A stretch of DNA of 64,000 nucleotides from Canna indica (GCA_034359265.1 CP136890.1:37511001-37575000); one strand, 5' to 3'; positions 32,034-44,209 are shown, counted from the first letter of the stretch. The notes: a model not told the origin generated them from the letters alone. Translations and numbers: made by a program.

Positions 32034-33142
32034 GCTTTCCAATAGGGACACCCCTAAGACACCGTAGGAGAGACTTGACTTAGGTTATGTTGCGTCATAT
32101 CTTTATGAATGGCGGAGAGGCTCATTGAGGAGCCGGATTGAGGGCTAGGCCCGGGAGGTTGGATGAAAAATTCCCAACCTATGGAACAAGTTCGGAGGGG
32201 CTTTCTCGATTGTTCTATTTTGGCCTCAAGGGATAAGTTCGGAGGGCCTACCCGATTATCCCCAAAGTGGTTTTAAGGAATAAGTTCGGAGGGCCTACCC
32301 CGATTATTCTTGAGATATCATAGATGGGTATGTTCGGAGGGCCTACCTGATTACTCCTGTGATATCTTACAGGGGCACGTTCGGTTGGGCGAATCCCGAT
32401 TGTCCCTACTCGTCTTGTGGAGCAAGTTCGGAGGGCCTTCCCAATTGCTCCTGAGTTTCTTTGTACTAGGGTAAGTTCGGTGGGCCTTCCCGATTATCCT
32501 TGTATGTGCTGTTGCCTTAAGGCATGGTAGGCTTAGGCCTGTTGATCTTCACCGTTTGGGTGTTGGTTACTTTCGGGCAGGTGGTGGCTGGATGACCTGT
32601 TAGCTAGTCACTTCCTTGTGACCTTATCCTGCTCGAGTCAGGGGTTTTATGCTTGATGCATCTTAATGTGATGTTTTGTTTGCGGGGGTTGGTAGAACCG
32701 CTCACTGAGTTCTTTTTGAACTCACCCGTTGTGGTTGTTTTGCTTTGCAGAGCCTAACCGGTGAGGTGGGGCTGGAGCACTTGGCGCGGCTAGAGTGCGG
32801 AGGAGCTACGTTGATCTCATAGAAGTCGTTGTTAGAGTCGTAGTCGAGTCTTTTGGTAGTGTGTCATGCACTTATGTTGGTTTTTTTTGGAGTTGTAGCC
32901 CTTGAGGGCATTTATGTCATTTTACACAAATTTCATTGTGTTTGGTATGTTGAACTTGATTTATTATTTCCGCATTTTCATTCTTCTATTAAAATTTGTT
33001 TATGAGGAACTCTGGTTTTATTTCTATTTGAAATAAAAGCATGTTTATTTCTTTCCGCTACTGTTATTTCTTATGAGTTGGCATGTATATGGTTTAGGCT
33101 ATGGGGTATAGGCACGTATACCCTGGCCGGTCAGGTGACCCT
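32034..33142 (+). repeat. gypsy D 5' LTR, second piece
   Basis: Continues the LTR after N1: ctttccaataggg matches ctttccaataagg at 49471 in the 3' LTR. It contains the hairpin row (32183-32502), the gagcctaaccggtgagg region and gggccggtcaggtgaccct, where copia F entered. No gene. Confidence 0.92.
32183..32502. repeat. row of hairpins with variable, self-complementary stems (5' LTR of D)
   Basis: The units share the core GTTCGGAGGGCC..CCCGAT and have different stems: GGAACAA / TTGTTCT (32183-32216), GGGATAA / TTATCCC (32230-32262), AAGGAATAA / TTATTCTT (32275-32311), GGAGCAA / TTGCTCC (32419-32451) and CTAGGGTAA / TTATCCTTG (32466-32502). Two decayed units lie between. Inside each, TCGG and CCGA can pair as well. 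Confidence 0.88.
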
Positions 33143-34648
33143 TGTTGTGTGAAATCTGACACTAGAAGGGGGGGGGGGGTTGAACAGTGTCAGTCCCCTT
33201 TTACAAATTTCTTTAGCTCAATTTTATCTTAGCTTAATGCAATTGTTCTTTGACGGTTGATATGATCTCAATTCAATGTCAATGATAAAAGCAAGTAAAT
33301 AAATAATGCAAACAACAATATTTATAGTGGTTCGGCCAACCGCCTACTCCACTACCTTGGCTCATTACAAAGGAATTCTAAACACTACTTTATAGAATTT
33401 ATATTTTCCTTTGAATACACTTGAGGACACCCTTCTCCCTCACTTGGAGAACACCTCAATCCTATTCACCTAGGCAAAACATAATTCTACAAAGTTTACC
33501 CTTAGTGTTTCCTAGCACACCTAGCAAGCTATCTCAAACTAGAAAACAAGATACAATAAGGATCAAATACAAGGAAAGAGCTAAGGAATCAAAGATTAAA
33601 CAAAGCTTCTTTCCCCCGCCTTCTTGTCTTCAACTCGCAAGATGATGACTCCAAGGATTGCAGCCAAGTTGAAGCAGAAAGAAGCAGCGCCTGGATTTGC
33701 TGTTGAGAATGGAAGCAGAGGGCGTGCGCAGGTGAAGGTCTTTGAAGGCTTTAAAGAACTATTTTAATGCTCAAGTAAGATTGCAAAAAGTGTTTAATGA
33801 AGTTTGGTGAGGGGTATTTATAACCCCTCACCCGAACGGACCGTTCAACGGGCGAAAAGTCGACCATTGAGCCCGTTCGGTCATGGTCGGTCGATCTGTC
33901 GGTCGACCTACGGATCGCCTGCCTAGTGTGACCGCTCGCAGCTGAGAGAGGTGGGTTGACCATCGGGTTGACCGCCAACAATCTTCTGACATTTGGTCGA
34001 CCCGTCGGTCGATCGAATTGCTGCAGCGAGTCGCGAGAATGAGGCTATCTTTAGGTCGGACGACCGATTGGTTGACCGCTACATTTCGGCCAATTCTTTG
34101 ACTCTGTCGATCGACCAACCGGTCGACCAACCGGTCGACCAACGCAGCCCAGCTGTTTGCCCTTCGCCAGATTTGGTCGACCAGTCCCCAGCTGTTTGCC
34201 CTTCGCCAGATTCGGTCGATCGACTGGTCGACCGAATGGTTTCTGCTAGATTTTTGCGATCTTCGGTCGACCGAATGGGCTGCATCGCCATTCTATTGCC
34301 TTGTTCGGTCGACCGATCCCAGCCTGAGGATGATTAATTCCCTGTATTTTTACATGCCATTTCTAAGGGTTTGGTTACCAAGTTTCAACTTGGATAACCT
34401 TACAATTTTGACTTGGGATAAACTATCCTAGGGACATATTACATTAAATCTACTTGATTAAATCCCGAGCCATTCTTCAACAATTTTTTCTTCCATTTCT
34501 TTGACGATCTTTTCCGTCGTCCCGTTTAAACGGATTTGGCATGCATATCGCAACCTCAACCTGAACTCAAAACTACACACTTGGATTAAATACATGTTTG
34601 TTATCATCAAAATAAAGATCGAGGCTTAAAGAGACTCTTAAGCCAACA
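33143..34648 (-). repeat. copia F 3' LTR (1506 bp)
   Basis: TGTTGTGTGAAATC to ttaagccaaca. A poly-G run (gggggggggggg, about 33168-33179) marks the start; the other LTR has only ggga. GGTCGACC arrays are at 33875-34320, including a duplicated ccagctgtttgcccttcgcc + agatt (34150 and 34188). ORFs inside are shadows of the arrays. Confidence 0.92.
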
Positions 34649-34670
34649 ATCTCCCCCTTTTTGATGATGA

Positions 34671-35292
34671 CAGACATAATGACAAACATAACATTAAATT
34701 TTAAGAAACTCAAAAGCATTTGTGAGTTTGAGTTAAGGCATTCAAGAGTTAGGGTATTCAAGATAAATACTTTAGCCTATGCATTCAACTTTGTAACTTA
34801 GCATATACTTCCAACTACTTATAACTCAAACTATGCTCCCCCTATCAATATACATGTTTAATTATCTATAACTTGACCTATGCTCCCCCTATCATTGTGC
34901 ATGTCATTTTTAACTCCCCCTAACTATATCTCTTCCCCTTAACTATAAAACTCACACTACCTATATGCATCTTGAGAACCAAGTGTGACCTTACTTTTTC
35001 TCCCCGTTTTGACATCAATCAAAAAGGGAAAGAATTAAGGTACAGTTAATGAAATTTCATCATAAAACCAAAAAACTGAGAAAGCCACAAGAACCAAGTA
35101 TCATCTATCACTATAGTCCTTCCCATTAATGTAAGCCTATAGAAGGCAAACACCAATAGGTCGCAAACCCCACTACAGAGCAATACATAACTGTGATGAT
35201 ACTTTTTATAGAATGCAATACATAACTTCCTAGTTGCATAACTGTGATGATACATAACTTTGAAAACATGTAAATTTTGAAGAAAATACTCT
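34671..35292 (-). other. copia F 3' non-coding region
   Basis: AT-rich stretch between RNase H and the polypurine tract, with repeated atgctccccctatca words (34830, 34880). No gene. The minus-strand frame at 35312-35046 has no family features. Confidence 0.5.
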
Positions 35293-36850
35293 TTAATCAC
35301 AAGGTAAAGCACAAATTCCTAGTTGCATCCTTAAAGTTGTGAAACTTTCTTCAACTAAGGGTTTTGTAAATATATCGGCAAGTTGTTTATCGGTCGATAC
35401 AAATTCTACCGATATATTTCCCTTAGCTACATTATCCTTAAGAAAATGATGTCTCAAATCAATATGCTTAGTTGTAGAATGTAAAATGGGATTTTTGGTT
35501 AAATTAATTGCACTAGTATTATCACAATGTATAGGTATGCAAGAATACCTAAGTCCATAGTCTAAAAGAGTTTGTTTCATCCAAAGGACATGCGCACAAC
35601 AACTAGCCGCGGCGATGTATTCTGCCTTGATAGTTGAAAGCGCAACCGAGTTTTTTTTCTTTGAGAACCAAGAAACAAGACTCACTCCTAAGAATTGACA
35701 ACACCCACTAGTGTTTTTCCTATCTACCTTATATCCGGCAAAATCAGCGTTCGAAAAACTGATTAAATCAAATGATGCATGACATGGATACCATAATCCT
35801 AAGTCAAGCGTGCCCTTTAGATATCTCAATATACGTTTTATCGCACTTAAATGAGATATCTTGGGGCAAGATTGAAACCTAGCACATACACATACGCTAA
35901 ACATGATATCGGGTGTACTTGCGGTTAGATAGAGGAGACTACCGATCATACATCGATATCATTTTTCGTCCACTTTAATGCCCTCTTCATCTTTGTCAAG
36001 CTTGATTGATGCGCTCATAGGTGTAGAAGCTATCTTGGCTTCATTCATCCCAAACCTTTTGATGAGCTCCTTTGTGTACTTAGCTTGATTGATGAAGATC
36101 CCTTTGTTGGTTTGCTTGATTTGGAGACCAAGCATGAAGGAGAGCTCTCCCATCATGCTCATCTCAAATTCATCTTGCATACACTTAGCAAACCACTCAC
36201 AAAGCATTTCATTAGTGGCACCAAAAATTATATAATCAACATAGATTTGAACTAGTAGCATGTCATTTTCGTGGTGCTTAATGAAGAGTGAAACATCTGC
36301 TTTTCCTATATCAAAACATTGTTCAATTAAGAAAATAGAAAGTCTTTCATACCAAGGCCTAGGGGCTTGTTTTAAACCATATAAAGCCTTCTTAAGTTTG
36401 AAAACATGATATGGAAACTCAAAACTTTAAAATCGGGGGGGTTGTTCAACATAAACTTCTTCATTTATAAAACAATTTTAAAAAGTACTTTTTACATCCA
36501 TTTGAAAGAGTTTAAAACCCTTAAAGCTAGCATATGCTAAAAGCATCCTAATTGCTTCTAATCTAGCTACGGGAGCATATGTTTCATTATAGTATGTTCC
36601 TTTTGTTGGTTGTACCCTTGTGCCACTAGCCTAGCTTTGTTTCTAATAACTAGTCCTTCTTCATCTAGCTTATTCCTAAATACCCACTTGGTTCCAATTA
36701 TGGTTTGATAACTAGGTCTAGGCACTAAGTCCCATACATCATTTCTATCAAATTGGTTCAGTTCTTCTTGCATAGCTAATACCCAAAACTCATCTTCTAT
36801 AGCTTCCTTAACATTCCTAGGCTCTACTTGAGAAACAAAGCTACACATTG
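35293..36850 (-). pseudogene. copia F reverse transcriptase and RNase H
   Basis: From 36850: VSQVEPRNVKEAIEDEFWVL, MQEELNQFDRNDVWDLVPRP, IGTKWVFRNKLDEEG and NKARLVAQGYNQQ, then a frameshift. The middle continues (PVARLEAIRMLLAYASF, LKKALYGLKQAPRPWYERLS). The catalytic box reads VQIYVDYIIFGATNE (36250-36210), with Tyr for the second Asp. GELSFMLGLQIKQTNKGIFI follows. RNase H, 35949-35293, is open for 218 codons: MIGSLLYLTASTPDIMF, SNADFAGYKVDRKNTSG, ALSTIKAEYIAAASCCA, PIHCDNTSAINLTKNP and DKQLADIFTKPL. The Asp-to-Tyr change alone should inactivate the RT. Confidence 0.88.
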
Positions 36851-38413
36851 GCATAAATTTTTAAGTTTAGAACGTGTTACCACTCCTGTTGAAGGCTCTG
36901 GAATGACATGGTCCATTGGATGATCTCTTACCAATCGGTATCCCTTAGGGAGAGGTGGTAGAACTTCTTCTTCTTCTTCATCTTCAACTTGAGGTTGACT
37001 TGAGGATGGAGGTTCTTCATGTTGGGTTTCCTCATTATCTTCATCCTCCACTTCCTTATCATGAAGTATGAGATCCTCAAGCTCCTCACCTACATTCACA
37101 ATCTTGACATTTCTTGAAGAATCATTAGTTTCATTGAAAGTAACATGCATAGATTCTTCAACAATCATTGTCCTACGGTTATAAACTCTATAAGCCTTAG
37201 AGTTAGTAGAGTAACCTAGGAAAATTCCTTAATCGGATTTAGAATCAAATTTTCCTAAATTCTCTTTAGTATTTAAAATGAAGCATTTACATCGAAAAAC
37301 ATGAAAATATTCCACATTTGGGATTTTACCATTCCAAACTTCAAAAGGTGTTTTCTTTATTTTTGGTCTTAATAAAACTTGATTAAGAACATAACACGAA
37401 GTATTTATGGCATCGGCCCAAAAATATTTAGGCAAATTATTTTCGCATAACATAGTCCTAGCCATTTCTTGTAAAGTTCTATTCTTCCTCTCAACCACCC
37501 CATTTTGTTGAGGGGTCCTTGGGGAATAAAAGGTATGTTTAATACCTAAATCATCATAGAACTCGGAAAATTTTTCATTTTTAAACTCCTCTCCATTGTC
37601 ACTCCTAATTTTCAAAATAGAAACTCGTTTTTCATTTGAAACTTTCTTTGCAAATTTTTTGAAAAACTCAAAAGTTTCATTTTTCTTAGCCAAAAAGAAA
37701 ACCCAAGTAAATCTAGAAAAGCCATCAACCAATACATAGCAATAAAGCTTTCCACCTAGACTAGCTACATCACATGGACCAAAGAGATCCATGTGCACAA
37801 GCTCAAGAATTCTAGATGTACTAACTTGATTAATACTATGGAATGATGATTTTACTTGCTTACTTAGTTGACATCCATCACAAAGTTTATCTTTTTCAAA
37901 CTTTATCTTAGGTAATCCTTTTACTAGGTCTTTCCTAGATATCTCTTCGATGAGGCTCATGCTAGCATGTCCTAGCCTTCTATGCCACAACCTAGAGTCA
38001 TTTTCCATGGCAACTAAGCATCTAACACGAGGATTGGGCAAGACATTTAATTCTAGGGTGTATACATTTTCTTGCCTATTTTCTATGAACATGATGTCAT
38101 TTGAGGGTGTACTTCTAATAATGCCTTTAGATGCCTCAAGGATAATTATGTACCCATAATCACATAATTGGGATATGCTAATCAAATTATGCTTTAAACC
38201 ATCAACTAACAAAACAGTTTTGATACATGGGTAAGGGAGTATACCTATGTCACCAATGCCAACAATCTTACCTTTGTCATTATCTCCAAATGTGATATGT
38301 CCACCATCTTTACTTGATAGGGTTGCAAACAAATTGATGTATCCCGTCATGTGCTTGGAGCAACCGCTAACCAATATCCAAGCATTCCTACTTGGTTGAG
38401 GATGTTTCGTCAT
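36824..38413 (-). pseudogene. copia F protease remnant and integrase
   Basis: The 394-codon frame from 38413 starts with the protease site, here AWILVSGCSKHMTG: Val replaces the catalytic Asp. Then come GLKHNLISISQLCDYGY, the SRLWHRRLGHASM pre-integrase motif with CDGCQLSKQ, the core HMDLFGPCDVASLGGKLY (first Asp), LKIRSDNGEEFKNEKF (second Asp) and PQQNGVVERKNRTLQEMAR (Glu), all three catalytic residues present, and AINTSCYVLNQVLLRP. A stop at 37229 (Glu codon in relatives) is followed in the same frame by GIFLGYSTNSKAYRVYN and an acidic linker to 36824. Integrase was kept better than protease. Confidence 0.88.
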
Positions 38414-40015
38414 CTACAAAAGGAGAAGAAACTTCCTTAGGTACCCAAATTTTCTTGGGTCCTTGGGTGTTAGACAATTTTGGAACCCATGTGAATCTTG
38501 CATGTGGGTTCCTTCTTAATGCACAATCTTTTGCCATGTGGCCAAAAATACCACAAGAAAAATAATTTCCATAAAATTTTCTTTGTGTGTGTGTGTGAGC
38601 ATGGGAGTGTGATGATTTCTTTTTATTGACAACTTTTGGCATGACATTTTGAATAGTTGTCATCTTTTCATTGAGCAAGCAAAATTCCTTTTTTAATGTA
38701 AGCATGCTATCATTTAAATGCTCTACTGTATCACATAAATACTTGTTTTCTTTTTCTAGTTTTTCATTGTCAATCTCTAGGTCTTTCTTAGCCTTTCCTA
38801 GGGTGCAATTTCCTTCCTTAAGATTGTCTATTTCTTTCCTAAGGTCTTTACATGAGAGTAATAAGCTATCATTTTCAATTTCTATGGATCTATTGTCCTT
38901 TTTGAGATCTCCAAATTTTCTCCTAATTGTAATGAACTCATCATGCATTTGCTCAAATTCAATTTGTATTTCTTCTTGAATAAATGAATTTTCACCAAAA
39001 TTAAATTTTACCTCATCATCCTTTGCCATCAAGCAAAGGTTTGCTTTTTCACTCCTTGCCTCTTCTTCACTTGATGAGGCCTTGCTTTCGTCCCATGTAG
39101 CCATCATTGCCTTCTTCTTCTTGTACTTTTCTTCCTTGTGAGGGTTGGAGGTAGTGGCCATCTTTAGAAGCGGGCAATCCTTCCTTAGGTGCCCCATCTT
39201 GTTGCAATTGTAGCAACTGTAGCCACTTCTTCCTTTCCTCATGCCTCCCCTCATGAAGCTCATGAACCTTCTGGCAAGTATTGCCATTTCTTCAAGGTCA
39301 TCCGTCTCTTCTTCGGATGATGATGACTCTTCGGCCCGATGTGATGCTTTTAAGGCAATGGTCTTGCCTTTAGAAGCATCTTCTTCTTGATATTGCTTCA
39401 TGTGGGTCTCATGTGTCATGAGAGACCCAATGAGCTCGATGATCTTTAGCGTGCTCAAATCCTTGGCTTCCATGATGGCCGTCACTTTGGATTCCCATGA
39501 TCTTGGAAGGGAACGAAGGAGCTTCCTTACCTTCTCCTCTTCCCTTATCTCCCTACCAAGGTTAGCTAAGCATTCGTAATATTTTGAAACCTAGCATGCA
39601 TGGCATCAATAGACCCATGTGAAAGCATTTTAAATATTTCATAGTCATGCATGAGTAAATTGATTTTGGATTCCTTTACTTGCGAAGTCCCTTCTTGGGT
39701 GGTCTCTAGGACATTCCACACTTCGTATGCGGACTTGCATGTAGAGATCCTATTAAATTCATTAATTGATAGGCCGCAATATAGAGCATTGACGGCCTTG
39801 GCATTAGCATTAAAGAGCCTAACTTCCTCTTGGTCCCATTTATCCATGTCCTTATCGAGTTGTTTATACTCTACTAGGATCATCCTCCATACATCCATGC
39901 GTAAGGATTGAAGGAAGCCATTCATGCGGATCTTCCAATAGGCATAGTTGTTACCATTGAATAGTGGTGGAATGTTTGTAGAGGACCCTTGAGCTAATTG
40001 GATTTCACTAGACAT
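38388..40015 (-). pseudogene. copia F gag (two CCHC knuckles)
   Basis: 40015-39566 reads IPPLFNGNNYAYWKIRMNGF, VNALYCGLSINEFNRISTCK, SAYEVWNVLETTQEGTSQVK and SKINLLMHDYEIFKM: the gag core. A stop and frame change separate it from 39485-38388, a 365-codon frame with the knuckle CYNCNKMGHLRKDC near residue 96, a long charged coiled coil (about 165-290) and a second site FSCGIFGHMAKDC whose first Cys is replaced (Y-F-S-C). It ends RNPHARFTWVPKLSNTQGPK. The following integrase frame overlaps by 26 bases in another frame. Gag packages the RNA; broken in the middle. Confidence 0.87.
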
Positions 40016-40058
40016 CTTGACTTGTAGGGAAGATGGTTAAATCCTAACCTACAACCTA

Positions 40059-41579
40059 GCTCTAATACCAATTGTTGTGTGAAATCCGACACTAGAAGGG
40101 AGGGTTGAATAGTGTCAGTCCCCTTTTACAATTTTCTTTTGCTCAATTTTATCTTAGCTTAATGCAATTGTTCTTTGATGGTTGATACGATCTCAATTCA
40201 ATGTCAATGATAAAAGCAAGTAAATAAACAATGCAAACAATAATATTTATAGTGGTTTGGCCAACCGCCTACTCCACTACCTTGGCTCCTTACCAAGGAT
40301 TTCTAAACACTACTTTATAGAATTTATGTTTCCCTTTGAATACACTTGAGGACACCCTTCTCCCTCACTTGGAGAACACCTCAATCCTATTGAGCTAGGC
40401 AAAACACAATTCTACAAAGTTTACCCTTAGTGTTTCCTAGCACACCTAGCAAGCTATCACAAACTAGAAAACAAGATGCAATAAGGATCAAATACAAGGA
40501 AAGAGCTAAGGAATCAAAGATTAAACAAAGCTTCTTTCCACCGCCTTCTTGTCTTCAACTCGCAAGATGATGACTCCAAGGATTGCAGCCAAGTTGAAGC
40601 AGAAAGAAGCAGCGCCTGGATTTGCTGTTGAGAATGGAAGCAGAGGGCGTGCGCAGGTGAAGGTCTTTGAAGGTTTTAAAGAACTCTTTTAATGCTCAAG
40701 TAAGATTGCAAAAACTATTTAATGAAGTTTGGTGAGGGGTATTTATAATCCCTCACCCGATCGGATCGTTCAACGTGCGAAAAGTCGACCGTTGAGCCCG
40801 TTCGGTCGCGGCCGGTCGATCTGGCGGTCGACCGACAGATCGATTGCTTAGTTCGACCGCTCGTAGATGAGAGAGGTCGGTCGACCGAATTGCTACAACG
40901 TCGGTCGCAGCTGAGAGAGGTCGGTCGACCCGTCGATCGACCGCCAACAAATCTTCCGACATTCGATCGACCCGTCGGTCGATCGAATTGCTATAGCGAG
41001 TCGCGAGAATGAGGATATCTTTAGGTTGGTCGACCGATTGGTCGACCGCTACCTTTCTGCCAATTTGTTGCCTCTGTCAGTCGACCAACCGATCGAACGA
41101 CGCAGCCCTGCTATTTGCCCTTTGCCACATTCGGTCGACTGACTGGTCGACCGAATGGCTTCTACTAGATTTTTGCGATTTTCGCTCGACCAGTCGATCG
41201 ACCGAATGGGCTGCATCACCATTCTATTGCCTTGTTTGGTCGACCGATCCCAGGCTGAGGATGATTAATTCCCTTTATTTTTACATGTCATTTCTAAGGG
41301 TTTGGTTACCAAGTTTCAACTTGGATAACCTTACAATTTTGGCTTGGGATAAACTATCCTAGGGTCTTATTACATTAAATCTACTTGATTCGATCCTGAG
41401 CCATTCTTCAACAGTTTCTTCTTCCATTTCTTCGACGATCTTTTCCGTCGTCCCATTTGAATGGTTTGGCATGCGCATCGCAACCTTAACCTGAACTCAA
41501 AACTACACACTTGGATTAAATACATGTTTGTTGTCATCAAAATAAAGATCGAGGATTAAGAGAGACCCTTAAGCCACCA
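40059..41579 (-). repeat. copia F 5' LTR (1507 bp) and primer-binding site
   Basis: 40073-41579, ending ttaagccacca (terminal aca decayed to cca). The primer site on the minus strand is TGGTATTAGAGC (about 40060-40071), one change from the initiator tRNA-Met match. GGTCGACC array at 40795-41250. Confidence 0.9.
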
Positions 41580-41584
41580 ACCCT

Positions 41585-41615
41585 GAGTTGGGGCATGACA
41601 ATGTGGTATCAGAGC
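41585..41615 (+). repeat. gypsy D 5' LTR end and primer-binding site
   Basis: gagttggggcatgaca (41585-41600) is the last 16 bases of the LTR. tggtatcagagc at 41604-41615 is the initiator tRNA-Met primer site. Confidence 0.93.
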
Positions 41616-41813
41616 ATATGGTTCGGTCTGACTACGACCTAGAGTTGTCACCATATAGGGCATTGCTAGAGTGTCAGTATACGGTAGGGGTATGTTATGA
41701 GATCAATGGGCTAAGTCTGCACCTCAGCGCGACTTATGGTTTAATTACATAATGACTTAGGGTTAATTAAATTGTTCAAATTTTGATATTTTCTTTCTGG
41801 TGATTCTTAATCG

Positions 41814-42700
41814 ATGGAGGCTTTTGATGCCGCAAGGAGCAATAGTGACAGCAACTCTACTGAGTGCCCAGGCCGGGATCATGGGAGACCACCACAAGCA
41901 AGAGAGGATGTAGGACAGGATCCCATGGTTGTTTAGTTGCTGGCCGTAGTGACTGAGTTGATGGAGGCGCTCCGCAGGGAGGAGGAGCTGAGGTAGCAAC
42001 CACAACCAGTACCGGCAATACCCACAGCTCCAGAGGTTGTCCAGCCAGTAGCACCGGTGGTCAGGGCCCCCAGAGTACCTTCATATGCAGATTTTATTAC
42101 ATTCAGACCACCGGAGTATACGGGGATAGGTCAGCAGGTGGAGGTCACCAATTTCTTGGGAAATTGTTATGAGTTGTGCAGGGAGCTTGGTTGTTCTTCA
42201 GAGACTACCAGGGTCAAGAGGTTTGTTGAGGGGTTGAGGCCACAGATCACCAGACTGATCCATTACACTGGGGATACTTCCTTTGCTCGGGTTGAAGATG
42301 AGGCGCTCCGAAAGGAGGCACTAGTACCGATAGACAGACATGATGGTCCCTAGAAGAAAAAGTTTCAGCCTCAGTCTTCAGGGGGTTGGCCAGCTCACTC
42401 AGAGGGGACTTTTAGATCAGTAGATCCATCGCAGGGTGGATGTCATAACAGTTCCAGAGGCCACATGGGTTCAGGACCAGGGGCATCATTTAGAGGTTCG
42501 CAGCGGAGATCTGGGCCGCAGCAGTTTAACCGATGTCACAGGAGGCACTGGGGGGCTTGCTGGGGACGTTCAGAGGTATGTTTCAACTATGGCAGTCAGT
42601 AGCATGATCAAACCAGAAGAAAGGCATCGATGTTAGTGGGTTCCGTGGCTCAGAGGGGTTAGACTCAAGGAGGAGGCCAGCGAGTTGGTGGTTCGGAGAG
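41814..42700 (+). pseudogene. gypsy D gag with internal deletion
   Basis: The ATG at 41814 starts MEAFDAARSNSDSNSTECPG, with stops where E has Gln-type codons (about 41934, 41994). It continues as PSYADFITFRPPEYTG and FLGNCYELCRELGCSSETT, then jumps straight to RVKRFVEGLRPQITRLIHYT. Compared with E gag (62133-61240) about 100 codons are absent, including the WEEFRAAMVEKYLSLSVRDR core. The stop at 42351 is followed by a Ser/Gly-rich tail and a damaged knuckle (CHRRHWGAC...VCFNYGS, about 42535-42600) in another frame. Particle formation should be impossible. Confidence 0.87.
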
Positions 42701-42713
42701 GTCCGCTGCACGG

Positions 42714-43352
42714 GTGTTTTCTATGAACCAAGAGGGCGCTGAGACATCCAGGGCAGTGGTGTCAGATAATATTGTTGTTGGGTCTGCCATTTCATATGTC
42801 TTGTTTGATCTGGGTGCTACACACTCTTTTGTGTCTGCTTTGTTTGCTGCTAAGTTGTCAGGGGTACCTTTTGTGCTTGACTTACCCCTTGTGGTGTCTA
42901 CACCTATGGGTGTTTATGTGATGGCAGAGACAGTCTTTCGAGGCTGTGAGGATGTCATTTGTGGGCATGTGTTGATAGCCAAATTGACAATCCTGCCAAT
43001 GTTAGAGCTTGATGTAATTTTGGGCATGGACTGGTTGGCGGATCATTTTGCCATAGTGGATTGCAGGGCTAAGACTGTGACCTTCAGTAAGCCCGGGTTG
43101 CCACAGTTTACCTTCCAGGATGAGGGAATGGGAGAGTCGTTGATGGCAATTTCAGCTATTAAGGCTCGAAAGCTACTTCTGGGTGGTTGCCAGTCTTTCT
43201 TGGTCTTTTTGTCTGTGGCAGAGGAAGGCGGAGGTGCGGCTAGGGACATCGGGGAGACGCCCGTAGTGTGCGGGTTCTCTGATGTGTTTCCAGAGGAGTT
43301 GCCAGGGTTGCCTCCAGTTAGAGAGATCGAGTTCTGCATTGATTTGCAGTAA
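42714..43352 (+). pseudogene. gypsy D aspartic protease
   Basis: A 212-codon open frame. The active site reads VLFDLGATHSFVSALF: Leu replaces the Ser/Thr of the Asp-Ser/Thr-Gly motif. LPLVVSTPMGVYVMAETVF, ILPMLELDVILGMDWLADHF, TVTFSKPGLPQFTFQDE, SAIKARKLLLGGCQSFLVF and the RT lead-in FSDVFPEELPGLPPVREIEF follow. The stop at 43350 (Gln codon in relatives) separates it from RT. Confidence 0.88.
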
Positions 43353-44209
43353 GGGGTGAAGCCGACTTCCATTCCGTCGTATCAGATGGAACCAGTTGAG
43401 TTGATGGAGTTGAAGTCCCAGTTGCAGGTGCTGCTTGAGTTGGGCTTCATTCATCCTAGTGTTTTGCCTTGGGGTGCTCCAGTGCTATTTGTGAAAAAGA
43501 AAGATTGGTCCATGCAGATGTGCATTGATTATCGTAGCTTAACAAGGTAATGGTGAAGAACCGGTACCTGCTGCCTAGGATTGATGATTTATTTGATCAG
43601 CTTTAGGGAGCTCAGTGGTTTTCTAAGATTGACTTGCGGTCAGCGTATCACCAGTTGAGGATCCGAGAAAGTGACGTCCCCAAGACGGCTTTTAGGTCGA
43701 GGTATGGGCACTTTGAGTTCCTAGTGATGTCTTTCGGGCTGACTAATGCACCTGCAGCATTTATGGACCTGATAAATCGAGTGTTCAGGGAATACTTGGA
43801 TAAATTCATAAATGTGTTCATTGATGATATTTTGATTTATTCCAGGAGCATGCTGAGCACTTGAGGGTAGTTCTGAAAACTCTCAGGGAGCACAGATTGT
43901 ATGTCAAATTCTCCAAGTGCGAGTTTTGGCTGGAGAGTGAGGGGTTCCTTGGTCATTTGGTGTCCAGGGAAGGGGTAAAGGTGGACCCCGCAATGATAAA
44001 AGCAGTTCAGAAATGGAAGAGGCTGACTAATGTCACTGAGATCCATAGTTTTCTTGGTTTGGCAGGTTATTACAGAAAGTTTATGGAGAATTCTCTAGGA
44101 TTGCAGCGCCATGGACCCACCTGACTCAGAAGAAGGTCAAGTTCGAATGGGATAGTGAGTGCGAGGAGAGCTTTTTGAAGCTCAAGGACCGCTTGACGTC
44201 GACACCAGT
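43353..44209 (+). pseudogene. gypsy D reverse transcriptase
   Basis: [20 protein letters not shown] and [11 protein letters not shown], then a one-base frame loss near 43540 and a stop at 43605; then [40 protein letters not shown] and the catalytic [12 protein letters not shown] with both Asp. A second indel near 43858 leads to [40 protein letters not shown] and [17 protein letters not shown]. It ends at TSTPVV where an LTR fragment begins. Confidence 0.9.

Larger units (their letters stand above)
33138..41584 (-). mobile_element. Ty1/copia element F, minus strand, long LTRs, perfect target duplication
   Basis: The LTRs are at 33143-34648 and 40073-41579 (1506 and 1507 bp). accct flanks on both sides (33138-33142, 41580-41584). 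The minus-strand polypurine tract is the complement of atctccccctttttgatg at 34649, and the primer site the complement of gctctaatacca near 40060-40071. It has gag, protease, integrase, RT and RNase H. The long LTRs and gag type suggest the SIRE/Maximus or Tork side of copia; the lineage is uncertain. It inserted close to the end of gypsy D's 5' LTR. Confidence 0.93.

Noticed and set aside
33751..34337. Frames rich in Asp-Arg-Pro/Ser-Thr-Asp-Arg in LTRs of copia F
   Set aside because: They are readings of the GGTCGACC arrays; similar frames appear on both strands and in every array.
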